A DNA stretch of 64,000 nucleotides, taken from the NCBI GenBank assembly GCA_030411725.1, contig MU839827.1:1922001-1986000 (forward strand), read 5' to 3'. The first letter of the stretch is position 1, and every line of letters begins with the position of its first letter. Positions 24,416 to 34,486 of this stretch are shown here, one piece after another. The notes below the pieces were generated by a model. The model did no database searches. It was given only the letters and a program-made list of their open reading frames with translations, and had not been told where the DNA came from. The position numbers and the translations under genes were made by a program. Source of the stretch: Echria macrotheca (taxonomy: Eukaryota; Ascomycota; Sordariomycetes; Sordariales; Schizotheciaceae).

Positions 24416-25727
24416 GTCAACGAAATACAATGTCCCTCGGTTTTGAACCGGGCAGTCTGGGTCGTTCGCATTTTATCGGTCATTATCTGAGATGCATCCG
24501 ACAAGGCTTCCTCTGTAGAATAACCCTTGTCAGGGAGATGATGATGTGGACCCAGTCTAGGTCTTGTATTGCCTCCCTAAAGTAGAGTAGAGAAGAGCTT
24601 GTATTGTGCTTTGTATTACCACTGTGCTGCTGTACATTGCCTTACCTATGGCGGAAACCCTGGTCTGGTCTGGTCTGGGCTGTCTGGTCTGTCTGGTGAC
24701 TTGACTGACTGGCTAGCCGTTGTGCCTGTACGTATCGGATATTGATATGGATGGTCTCGCTGCTGCTCCGTACGCTCGGAATATTCATCACTTTGTTATG
24801 GAGAGAGTACGGTTGTAGAAGGCGAGGATGAGAAATTATTTTGGCACGGGCGAGCGGGCGGGCGGGCTTGCTTACTTGGAAAGCACCTCGATCTCGTAGG
24901 TTCGAACAGTGAGGGGTGTAGGTAGGTAGGTACTGAGTGTATTCCGTACTGAGTGGGATGTTCGTGACGGAAGGTAGACCTTCTGCTTTGGTACTCCCCT
25001 CCCTTACCTAGGTACCTAGGGGAGTGGTAGTTTTCCTCATTCACTCTGCGTGAAGAGAGGTAAGACCAGGGAGACAGATATGTATTCCTCGGCGTCTCTC
25101 TGTGTCCTCCTCAACGGGTTTGGTGTGTAATCCAACAAAAGGTTTCCGGGCGGAGACCATTTCAAAACGGAACGGCGGTACTGGGTAAGGTACCGCTTCT
25201 CTCCTCTTGCGAGCAAGCCTTCCTTAGCCTTGGATGGATCTTCCGGATCCTTCCAATGTTCTTATTTCAAGGGTGGCTCACCGCTATCGCAGTACTATGA
25301 GGACAGGGATAATACCTCGCGAAGCTCACCTGTGCCCATCTTGAGGGTTATCTCTCGTCACATCACCAAGTCAACAAACACTTCGAGGTTGTATCACATC
25401 CCCTGGTGAGTTCCGCCGATGCCATTTTTATCAACACTATCTCGTCTATGCAGGCTACACCTCGGAAATTTTCAGCAGCCCCTTCCCATATTATCTGCTA
25501 ATTTCACAATCTGTCAAAAGCTGCCAATTTTTCGGATGTCCTCTGGTTACTTCCCCTACCCCTTTTCTATCGTAGATATCCGCTTGAACCGAGAAACTCA
25601 ATACGCAAAGAAACCACAATATGCCACAAAAACCCCTTGATGCAAGTTTCTCCCTATGTTCGCTCCCATCCCTCGGAAACATTTTCTCACCCCTGAGGCC
25701 CGATTAACACCCAGCCCGTTTGTCGGC
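24416..25727. other. Convergent intergenic region
   Basis: 1.3 kb between the 3' ends of the FAD oxidoreductase and the aldolase. It holds a CTGGT-type tandem repeat (24659-24698) and a TAGGTA cluster near 24920. No gene is seen. Confidence 0.6.
24659..24698. repeat. CTGGT / CTGTCTGGT tandem repeat
   Basis: Imperfect tandem units of TCTGG in the 3' flank of the FAD oxidoreductase gene. Confidence 0.8.
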
Positions 25728-26807
25728 TCACAAGCTCTTCTCAATCTCCATAACCTCCCGTATCCCCTCCGCAATACCCTCAACCCGAGCCTGATCAAGC
25801 CGCTTGAGAGGACGCCTTGGGTATCCACCATACCCAAAATAACTCTGGATAGCTTGCTTCGTCCCCGCGATAGCCGCCTTCGTAAGGAACCAGTCCGCCC
25901 TGGCCAGCTTCTTCTGTAGTTCCACCGCCTCGTCTCTCCTGTCCTTCTCCTTATCCGCATACAGTTCCCACACCCTCACGCAAACCTTGGGCATGACGTT
26001 TGCGCCGCCGGCAATAATCCCACTGCCCCCGCTGGCCAGCGTCTGCACCGTGAAATCACACATCCCCCCGAACGCCATATACCCCGATCCCTCCGAGAAC
26101 GGCGTTTTCGCGTCCGTGGCGAGCGCCACCCTCGTGAGCTTGCCCGTGTTGCCGCATGTAAACTTGGTCCCGACAATGTTAGGGTGCTTGGCCAGCCTGA
26201 TGAGCAAGTCTGAGTCCATATCAATCCCCGCGACCGCGCCAGGATAATTATACAGAATCAACGGGAGCGGGCTCTCGTCGGCAACGCCGACAAAATAGTC
26301 GTATACGGCTTGCTCGTCCATCAGACCCCTAAAGTACGATGGTGGGAGCAGCAGGGTGTAGTCGGCGCCCGCAGCGGCGCCCAGCCGACACAGCTCGACG
26401 GTGCCACGCACGCTACCCTCGGTGGCGCCGATGATGATGGGCACCTCGGTGAAGCCGGCCGCGTCGAGCGCCTCGCGCGTCGCCCGCGTCACGGCCAGCT
26501 TCTCTTCGCGCGTGCAGTGGACCGCCTCGCCGTTGGAACCCATCGTCACCAGCCCGACTAGGCCGGCCCGGACGAGCCGCTCTGCGTGCTTCTTGATGGT
26601 TGGGATGTCGAGATCCTCGGTCTCGGGGTCAAAGAATGTCATGGTCGGTGCATAGATGCCGCATGGCAATGGCCTCCGTGTACTATGGCCATTGTGGCCG
26701 TTCTGACCGTGGCCATTGTGGCCGTTCTGACCGTGGCCATTGTGTCCATTCTCGGCATCGTGGCCGTTATGGCCGTTATGGCCGTTGTGGCCGTTGGTGG
26801 CAGGCAT
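25728..26807 (-). CDS. gaaC: DHDPS-family aldolase, probable L-threo-3-deoxy-hexulosonate aldolase (GaaC/Lga1 type)
   Basis: Single-exon gene of 359 residues from ATG 26807. From residue ~46 it is a DHDPS/NAL-type TIM barrel: TMGSNGE (88-94) replaces the usual GTTGE substrate loop, LYNYPG (185-190) gives the catalytic Tyr186, and GTK (213-215) gives the Schiff-base Lys215. Such enzymes cleave or condense 2-keto-acids with pyruvate. In fungi the last step of D-galacturonate breakdown (to pyruvate and L-glyceraldehyde) uses this family, and its gene is known to lie divergent from a galacturonate reductase, as here. That specific role is inferred; 4-hydroxy-2-oxoglutarate aldolase is an alternative. 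Residues 5-41 are ten Asn-Gly-His triplets broken by short spacers, an unusual His-rich tail not needed for the fold. Confidence 0.85.
   Translation of the reverse strand: MPATNGHNGHNGHNGHDAENGHNGHGQNGHNGHGQNGHNGHSTRRPLPCGIYAPTMTFFDPETEDLDIPTIKKHAERLVRAGLVGLVTMGSNGEAVHCTREEKLAVTRATREALDAAGFTEVPIIIGATEGSVRGTVELCRLGAAAGADYTLLLPPSYFRGLMDEQAVYDYFVGVADESPLPLILYNYPGAVAGIDMDSDLLIRLAKHPNIVGTKFTCGNTGKLTRVALATDAKTPFSEGSGYMAFGGMCDFTVQTLASGGSGIIAGGANVMPKVCVRVWELYADKEKDRRDEAVELQKKLARADWFLTKAAIAGTKQAIQSYFGYGGYPRRPLKRLDQARVEGIAEGIREVMEIEKSL
26685..26795 (-). repeat. Coding minisatellite for Asn-Gly-His triplets
   Basis: Repeated GGCCATTGTGGCCGTT-like units inside the start of the aldolase gene encode ten NGH triplets between codons 5 and 41. 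Units of 9 and 24 bases are evident, all multiples of three, so length changes would stay in frame. Confidence 0.92.
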
Positions 26808-27262
26808 GACGGGCTAGAAATAAAGACTACTTGGAGCGGTGTTCGTGGGTGGATCTGGGATGGCTGTGGCGAGGAGAAAGTGAGGTCCGGGATAGGAGAC
26901 ACCGAGGATGGAAAGGGGAGGCTGACAGCTACTTATATGACAAAGAGGGTCTTACAACGCACCACACGTCCTTTATGACCTAATGGTAACTGCTGTGGGG
27001 CCGAGAACGGCGAGCTTATTATATAACGTATATATATTGGTAGCTCCTCGGTGCTGGATACGGTATTGGCTGGTGGGATGTCCAGGTGCAATACCGAGCT
27101 ACAGCATGGGCAAGGAGGTGCGGGAAGTCATAAAGACCAACAGAGACCAAACGTGTTCCGGGTACCTCGATGAGGCGGTGACTGTGACTAGTGGTAACTC
27201 ACAGATCTATATCGGAGAAGTCTATTGCGCGTACGGAGGAAAGAAATCACGCAAGTACGAAC

Positions 27263-27269
27263 TTGGCGG
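27263..27269 (-). promoter_or_regulatory. GARE-like site (CCGCCAA)
   Basis: TTGGCGG on the plus strand, i.e. CCGCCAA on the minus strand, about 460 bases upstream of the aldolase start. Matches CCNCCAA only; the flanks differ from the longer consensus. Confidence 0.3.
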
Positions 27270-28092
27270 GAGTCGAGGGCCACTTGGTCCTGCTGCATGG
27301 AGATCTGGCAGCGGGAGGACTTGACCCCAACCAGGCTGTTGGGACCAGCCAAGCTCTGGATTTCGTTGTCTCATCAAGTTCCGGAAGCTTTCGATATGGG
27401 ATCGACCGACCACAAGACGTCACCAAGGCCGTGTTGATATCAGCAAGCAATCCGGCAGATGGTGAACGACACACGGCCAGACCCTGGGATAGGTGTTCTG
27501 ACCGCTCCCGAACAACCATCGTAGATGCAGCCAAGCGAACCAGACAACAACCCCAGTCGCGGGTCCGGTGATCTGCAACGATGGAATCGGGATGGAGACA
27601 GCTCGACGACAGGGGGGTTATGCGGGAGCAACTGGAGAGAGGCCAACCACGTTATTCAAATGTAATGACAAGTCCCGGAGCTGGCCGTGATTCGTGACAT
27701 GGTGGTAACGAGCAAGCAGACGATAGTTCGAAAGCAGGGAAGGCACTCGCATGCAGCCGCTTGCCTCGACATATCCGATTGCCCCAGTTTATTCGTTGGA
27801 AAAGGGAGCGAGAGAGGGTGTGTAGAAAAGACGGCGAGCGGTCGAAGCAAATCAGATGGCAGCTTTGCCCTCAATTCGCCTCACCCTCAAGCTGGAGGGC
27901 TATTTTGTATGGTGTATCCATCATACCGGTGACCGGTTAAATGTCCGGAAGTCGCCATGGTGGGCAACCGTGTCGACGAGGCAGCCTCTGGAGTCGAACC
28001 GTCGTCGTGGACGTTGCGAGCTGAGGGATGAGGTTGACAGCGACGTTCTGGTCCTGGCTCCCGGCTTTGGCCACGAGACGGGACAAGTTTTC

Positions 28093-28100
28093 CCGCCAAT
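28093..28100 (+). promoter_or_regulatory. GARE-like site (CCGCCAAT)
   Basis: CCGCCAAT matches the core plus the 3' T. It also contains CCAAT, so a CCAAT-binding complex site is an equal alternative. Confidence 0.3.
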
Positions 28101-28652
28101 CACGCTGGGCGCTAGGCATGTCTCAGCCTGCAGGAGATCGGAAGCAACTTAGCAAGCATCAATTGGCAAAGTCCAGAAGACGTCGGATGGATTGAAGAGA
28201 GGCGGGTGGTGTCGAGGGGTCAGTGTTGAAGCTCGATGCTGGACATAGCGGCCCGCCTGCTCTCGCAGACCGAGCGAGATCCATTTGTTATCAGTTTCCA
28301 CGACAGAATTCCATCCTCAAAGCCAACCCGTCCAGAGAAGGAAGTCTCGCACCTGACCGACACGGAAAGAATAAACGTACATGATGCGGGGCGATGTGGA
28401 CCGTCTCCAGCAGTTCCAGCGTGTGGGGGCGGGACGACCTGCTGTGAAACCCCTCGGCCATTTACGTCCTGCCGAGTCTTTGCAGCAACCGTCTAGCCTC
28501 CCTCCGCCTTCCCCGCGATGACGCTCGCGTCGATTGAATGATGGATCAGGTGCTGCTCGCAGCAGCACATTATGCTGACATCATTGCCCGACTGATGGTC
28601 GATTGAGGCCCATCATCACAGCAAAACCTCCATCCGCTCGGCCTCTCTCCCG

Positions 28653-28661
28653 ATTGGCGGA
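28653..28661 (-). promoter_or_regulatory. GARE-like site, full match (TCCGCCAAT)
   Basis: ATTGGCGGA on the plus strand reads TCCGCCAAT on the minus strand. This fits the nine-base form TCCNCCAAT that I recall from Botrytis, about 300 bases upstream of the reductase start. It too contains a CCAAT box. Confidence 0.4.
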
Positions 28662-28855
28662 TTGAGAAAATGGATTTTGTTGACGGCTTCTCCAATCTTT
28701 CCCCTCATGGCAAGATGTACCCCTCTTGATGCCTTCAGACCGAGGTGGAGGTCTTGTCGTGGACCATGGGGTACAAGTACGACCTGAGGTGCCAGATCCG
28801 CCGGGCCAGGGTTAATCATCCACCCGTGCTATCTGCTGCTGGACTCATGTTATTG

Positions 28856-28862
28856 CCGCCAA
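28856..28862 (+). promoter_or_regulatory. GARE-like site (CCGCCAA)
   Basis: CCGCCAA about 100 bases upstream of the reductase ATG, a typical distance for a proximal activator site. Confidence 0.35.
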
Positions 28863-28959
28863 CCCTTTCTTCCGCCTCAATCGCCGTTTAAATACGGGCT
28901 TCCCCATTCCAGATCTTCGCTGGCGACTATCCTCAGGCAAACGTGACGATACTAGAAAA

Positions 28960-30255
28960 ATGGAGCCGCTAAATGTCTTGATGGTTGGGACCGGTGAGTA
29001 CACGACGGGCTTCGTCGGTACTGGAGCCTCGGGTTCGGACAAGAAGGTCGGCGTCGTTGGTCTCTCCATGTTTGATCTTCGGCGACGGGGAAAGGTTGGC
29101 AAGCTCGGCATGGTTGGGGTCAATGGAACGAAATATCCAGCTATCAGTGAGTAAAAGACAAACGACGACCGGTTGTTGCTAATTCATGCAGGGGAACATC
29201 TGCACAAAAACATCACGCTTGCCTATAACGGTCTTGACACCTCGTTCGAGTCATACCCGGCCGACGACGCTAAGGATGCCGATGCTTACAAGACGGCAAT
29301 TGACGCGCTCAAGCCCGGAGATGCTATCACTATCTTTACGCCGGACACCACGCACTATCCCATCGCTCTCTATGCCATTGAGCGGGGGGTTCACGTCATG
29401 ATAACCAAGCCAGCGGTAAAACTGCTGGAGCATCATCTTGCCCTCCTCGACGCCGCGGAAAAACACGGCGTGTACGTATATATCGAGCATCACAAGCGGT
29501 ACGACCCGGCATACAACGATGCGAAATTCAGGGCGAAGAACCTCGGGGACTTCAACTACTTCTACAGCTACATGTCGCAACCCAAATCCCAGCTTGAAAC
29601 TTTCAAGGCCTGGGCGGGCGTCGATTCGGACATTTCGTACTATCTCAACAGCCACCATGTGGATATCTGTGATTCCATGGTCTCCCAGTTGGGTTATGTC
29701 CCGGTGAAGGTATCGGCCTCGGCGTCTAAAGGCGTGGCTGCCAGCCTGGGCTGCAACGAAGCGACTGAGGATACCATCTCGCTGCTGGTGGATTGGGAAA
29801 AGGAGGGAGACGCAAGCAAGCGTGCGACAGGCGTCTACACGGCGTCGTGGACGGCTCCACAACGGGCGGGTGTGCATTCCAACCAATACTTCCACTACCT
29901 GGCGCGAGAGGGCGAGATTCGCATCAACCAGGCGAAGCGCGGGTACGATGTGGCCGACGACAGCGCGGGCCAGCTCATGTGGTATAACCCCTTTTACATG
30001 CGGTATGCTCCGGACGAGGACGGTAATTTCCAAGGCCAATCGGGCTACGGTTATGTCTCGATGGAGAAGTTTGTCGACGGATGCAGGGCGGTCAACGCGA
30101 AGACTCTGACGCCCAAGGATCTCGACGCAAAGGGGCTGCCGACTCTGCGGAACACGATTGCCACGACAGCGATTCTGGAAGCAGGCCGGCGGAGCATAGA
30201 CGAGGATAGGGAGGTGCGGATCGAGAAGAAGGACGGTACTTGGAGGCTGGTCTGA
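28960..30255 (+). CDS. gaaA: Gfo/Idh/MocA-family oxidoreductase, probable D-galacturonate reductase (GaaA/Gar2 type)
   Basis: Two exons: 28960-29146 and 29192-30255 (GTGAGT donor, CTAAT branch, CAG acceptor), about 416 residues. The N-terminus LNVLMVGTGEYTTGFVG is the Rossmann nucleotide-binding turn. ITIFTPDTTHYPIALYAIER followed by HVMITKPAVKLLEHH holds the Lys-Pro dyad typical of Gfo/Idh/MocA enzymes (usual form EKP). YYLNSHHVDICDSM holds the conserved His-rich active-site helix. Without splicing the first frame stops right after PAISE, so the intron is well supported. The sequence and the divergent DHDPS-type aldolase match the fungal gaaA/gar2-gaaC/lga1 pair, in which the reductase converts D-galacturonate to L-galactonate. 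The assignment is by family and context; another sugar-acid substrate is possible. Confidence 0.85.
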
Positions 30256-31298
30256 GGCAAATCGGTAATGCTCTGGTTCCTTGAGTCTCTCGGGTTATGC
30301 CGATCTCCAACCCGGAATGGCCGCCCGCATGAGTGCAGGCACAATGTTCCGAGGCTGTCTATCTGACCTTGGAGTCCGAGGTCGTCCACTTACAAAAGAC
30401 GGAACGAATCTGAGTAATACTCGCCCAATGTATGAATTCGACCTGTCGACTTTCTAGAAGCGCTTCTATGTTGCTAGTGATTGACGTCATGGATTTGCTG
30501 TTGACGACGCCCGGGGCCATCCGTTCATCCGGGGACGTTGTCGGCGTCGCGCGCCCGCGGGATGCCACCATAGAAGCTCGGAATATCACCAAGCGTTCCA
30601 GTTGACTCTGAGAGTATACAATCACGGGGCAAAACTGCATTTTTGCCCGTAAGGCTGTTGTGGTGACACAAGGTGTAGACCCGAGACACGCCCCCTGCCA
30701 AGCCAGCCGGTCCGGAGCATTAGTCATCCGCCTGAGTCGGTGAACAGGTTCGAATTGAACGAGGTGATTCGTCAGAATCTAGTCACAGAGCACAGAATGG
30801 CGGGCACTAGCATTATCGGGCAGAATTTAATAGCCCGATGGAGGTTCTTTGTCAAGCACAGCACACGGACGGGAACGGGCACCGAAGCGGAGCTGCGATT
30901 TCGCAATCCGAGCTCCGATCCGAGCGGGCAACGACGCCCATTAACTAACTCTTGGCCCTGCCTTGATTTTATATCAACGGGACTTTTGAGCGTGTATCAT
31001 TGATGTCATTTGTTCCTGATTTCTTCTTATTTTTTGGGCCCATCAATATCCGTAGCTTCATGACCTAAAAGTGAACGGATCGATCTATATAAATTCCTCC
31101 CCGCAATTTGGTCTGATCTTTGAGCTACCGCGGATCTGACAACGAAATCACCATTTTAAACTGACGTCTCTCATCACATTATCCCGGCGTCATACATAGA
31201 AGCAGGGACTCACATCACCGGTCTTTGCCCGCATTAGCGGCACATATTCTTCAAGGTTTAAAAGAAGGAAACAAAAATACAAAAAAAAAAGAAAGAAA
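30256..31298. other. Intergenic: reductase 3' flank and transporter promoter
   Basis: 1.0 kb with no gene seen. The last ~60 bases before the transporter ATG are A-rich (runs of A and AAAG), consistent with an untranslated leader. Confidence 0.55.
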
Positions 31299-33183
31299 AT
31301 GGCCGGCCCCGGCGCCACAGACCCCGAGCTCGCGGCTCCCCCGCCGCCTCCCATCACAGAACGCGACGCCTTCCTATCCCCTCCTTCACCCTCATCCAGT
31401 CCCGCCCCGGCGACAGCAACAGCAACAGAGACCACTCCCCTCCTCGGACCCGGAACCGGATCCGAAACAGCCAAACCCCCCAATGGCCACCCCCATCATC
31501 ATCATCACCACACCAACAACGAAGAAGACGATTCCGACACGCAAAGCATATCCTCATCCACCACCTCCACCGGCTCCATAACCCTCCTCTCAGAAGAACT
31601 CTCCGACCTCCGCCTAATCCTCACCCTCCTAACAACATGGGTCGGCGTCTTCCTAGGCGCCATCGACGCCTCCATCATCGCCACGCTCTCGGCGCCGATC
31701 TCGTCAGAATTCCAATCGCTAACGCTAATGTCCTGGCTCGCGACGGCGTACCTGATCGCCAACGCGAGCTGCCAGCCGCTCTCGGGCCGGCTGACGGACA
31801 TTTTTGGTCGTGGCCCCGGGCTGGTGTTTAGCAATGTCATGTTCGCCGCGGGCAATCTGATCTGCGGGCTGGCGCGGGACGAGTGGACTATCATCTTTGG
31901 GAGGGTGGTGGCGGGCGTGGGAGGGGGCGGGTTGATGAGTATTAGTACGTTTTTGGCGAGCGATTTGGTGCCGTTAAGGAAAAGGGGGGTGTATCAGGGG
32001 ATTGGGAATATTGCTTACGGGTATGTTTTATTTTTTTTATCTGTTCTCTTTTTTTGGTCCAAGTGAAAAAAGCTGACGACACAGATCTGGTGCCATGCTA
32101 GGCGGCGTCTTCGGCGGCATCCTCAACGATATGTCCTCCTGGGGCTGGCGGCTGGCCTTCCTCGTGCAGGTACCCATCGTGCTGGCCTCGGCCGTCCTAG
32201 TGTACATCCTCGTCAAGGTGCCGCCGCGCGTGTCGAACCGATCCCTCGTCAACCGCATCGATTTCACCGGCTCCCTGCTGACCATTTCGTTTCTTGTGGT
32301 GCTGCTGCTCGGCCTCAACGCGGGCGGCAACATGGTCCCCTGGACGCATCCGCTCGTCCTCGCCACGCTGCCGCTCTCCGCCGTGCTGCTGGCCGCCTTC
32401 CTCTGGTGGGAGAGCAGCCGGGCCAAGCAGCCCATCGTGCCGGTCCGCCTGCTCCTCGACCGCACCGTTTTTACGGCGTGCATTACGAATCTCGTGTCGA
32501 GCATGGTCATGATCACGGCTAGCTTCTATGTGCCGCTGTATCTGCAGGTGCTCGGCCACTCGGCCACGCAGGCGGGCCTGCGTCTGCTGGCGTCGCCGCT
32601 GGGCGTGTCCATCAGCTCGGTCGGCTGCGGCCTCGTCATGCGCAAGACGGGCAAGTACGTCGGTCTGGGCATCGTGATGCAGACTGTATTCTTACTAAGT
32701 GCCGTCGCGCTTAACTTCCTCGACGAGAACAGTCCAAAGTGGATTCCCTTCGTCGCCATGGGTCTCAACGGCGCCGGCTTCGGCGCCATGCTCACCGTTA
32801 CGCTTTTGGCATGTATCGCCGCGGTCGAGCACTCCCAGCAGGCCGTCATCACGGCGGCGACGTATCTTTTCAGGTCGGTGGGTGCCACCGTTGGCGTGAC
32901 CGTCGCGTCGACCGTGTACCAGAATATTTTGAATGCGCGGCTGTGGGAGCGGTTCGGGCATCTACCCGGCGGGCCCGAGGAGATTGAGCGGATCCGGAAC
33001 GATCTGAGCGAGCTGGGGAGGCTTCCCGAGGGCTGGCACGACGGCGTGATTCGGTGCTTTATGGAGGCGTTCCGGGGCGTGTGGTTGACCGCGTTGGGGC
33101 TGGCTCTGGTGGGGGTGATTACCATCTCGTTGATGAAGCAGCACAAGTTGCATTCCAACCTGGCTCGTGAGGATCGGGATTGA
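31299..33183 (+). CDS. MFS transporter of the DHA2 group (Fnx1/Vba-type, probably vacuolar)
   Basis: Two exons: 31299-32020 and 32085-33183; the intron (GTATGT, CTGAC branch, CAG) joins NIAYG to SGAMLGG; about 606 residues. The first ~100 residues are hydrophilic, with six consecutive His and an acidic dileucine signal ETTPLL (residues 44-49). The membrane part starts near residue 105 (LILTLLTTWVGVFLGAIDASIIATL) and shows the DHA2 hallmarks: LSGRLTDIFGRG (loop 2-3), GRVVAGVGGGGL, then GWRLAFLVQVPIV after the splice. Fourteen membrane segments are expected. The closest family known to me is Fnx1/Vba, which moves basic amino acids into vacuoles; related members export drugs. The dileucine supports a vacuolar address. 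It lies next to the galacturonate-type pair, but it is not of the sugar-transporter family, so a shared pathway is doubtful. Confidence 0.9.
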
Positions 33184-33270
33184 GTGGTTGGTTGGATGCC
33201 TAGGGATGGGGGTGTTGTTTGATGGAGTGACTTGTGGTGAAGACGTCGAAATGAATAGTGAGATTGGATA

Positions 33271-33296
33271 GAAAAATAAAAATAAAAATAAAAACA
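33271..33296. repeat. A-rich (AAAATA)n repeat
   Basis: Imperfect AAAATA units in the 3' flank of the transporter gene. Confidence 0.8.
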
Positions 33297-33563
33297 AAAG
33301 CTGTCCAGAAAACATACCATTCATTCGTCGGGTATGAAAAGATGGAGGAGCGACGAGCTCGGGATCTAGAGGTACGGTGGCGGCGAGGCCGACTATCTGC
33401 TTTTCTGTCCATCCGCGCTGTTCTGTCTTGGAACCACAAGAAAATGCTTCGCCCCGTCGAGACAGAGGAAAGGCCCTGGTATGGCTCCCCAGTTATGTAT
33501 GCTTGAACTCTCTCAATTGTCAAAAGGTCCAAGACTAAAAATAAAATAAAAACCAATAAAAAA

Positions 33564-33682
33564 ACATACAACACCGGGGATTCGCTGGTGGTCACCCACC
33601 CAACTACTAGTCCGGCCCTTACCAGCTTATCTATGGGAGAGCGGACGGGATCCCGAGTTCTCTGGTAGGTATGGTCGTATGT
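33564..33682 (-). rRNA. 5S ribosomal RNA gene
   Basis: The minus strand begins ACATACGACCATA and ends TGTTGTATGT, forming the terminal stem of fungal 5S rRNA over ~119 nt. The conserved 3' half is present (AGTAGTTGGGTGGGTGACCA and then CCAGCGAATCCC), as is the CCCGTCCGCTC segment of the internal control region. The variable middle differs from the Neurospora alpha type as I remember it. A run of seven T follows at once, a Pol III terminator. A lone dispersed 5S gene rather than a tandem array is normal in Pezizomycotina. Confidence 0.95.
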
Positions 33683-34274
33683 GGTTGGTTTTGTCTGTCG
33701 ATTGCTTTATGTAGTAGTAGGACCTTTTTCTTAGGAGGGGGGAGGGGGAGAGCCCGTTGGGAAAGGGATTCGATTGTCGAGCCGATAACTTTGGATTTGT
33801 GTGCTGATGGCTGTGACCACTGCAGAGTGGATATGTACTGATTAAAGGTATTGTTGTTAAGCTAGAATGCCGGTCGGTCAGTGGGTTCGGGAGGGAGAAG
33901 GGGGGATGAGGGACGTTGGTGGTATGAGGCCATCCCGACTTTCCCAGCTAGTCTCCCCGTCTAAAAGTTTGCTGTCGAAATGACGGGAACTGAGACGGAA
34001 TTGATGGGGATAATAACTTCTCAATGTTGAAAGACGCGACCCAGGACCCATGGTTCCAATTCCAACCTTGCACGCGCTAATAAGCATCGTATTCGAGCGG
34101 GAAAGGAAACTCGAGATGTTGTGCTGCTGGAGAACAAAGTTAGAGAACCGAGGATGTTGGGGCACGTATCTCTGGCACTCTATACTGAATGCATTACCAA
34201 AGTATGATGCTAGAAGAGCTAATTCAATGTCGCATGAGAGGTATTGGATGCAGAATTGGACTGTATCATCTTTT

Positions 34275-34445
34275 GGGGGGGGGGGGGGGGGGGGGGGGGG
34301 AGCGGGGGGGTGTGGAAAAACGTTGGGGCCCCGGAAAAAATCGCGGGGGTGAACGTTGGTGATAAAAAACCCTAAAAAAAAAAAAAAAAAAAAACGGGNN
34401 NNNNNNNNCGCCCGCCCCCCCCCCCCCCCCCCCCCCCCCCCCGCG

Positions 34446-34485
<40 letters not shown>
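34275..34485. other. Assembly gap with homopolymer flanks (unreliable sequence)
   Basis: Ten N at 34399-34408 mark a gap. To the left is a run of 26 G (34275-34300) and of 21 A (34374-34394); to the right C runs of 28 (34415-34442) and 40 (34446-34485). Such abutting homopolymers are more likely sequencing or assembly noise at a hard template than real DNA. Any ORF across it is meaningless, and the true gap length is unknown. Confidence 0.95.

Positions 34486-34486
<1 letters not shown>

Larger units (their letters stand above)
26808..28959. promoter_or_regulatory. Shared divergent control region of aldolase and reductase genes
   Basis: 2.15 kb with no supported gene. Four CCNCCAA words on either strand (27263-27269, 28093-28099, 28654-28660, 28856-28862) match the core that I recall for the galacturonic-acid-responsive element bound by GaaR. 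Roughly one would be expected by chance in this length. Confidence 0.5.
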
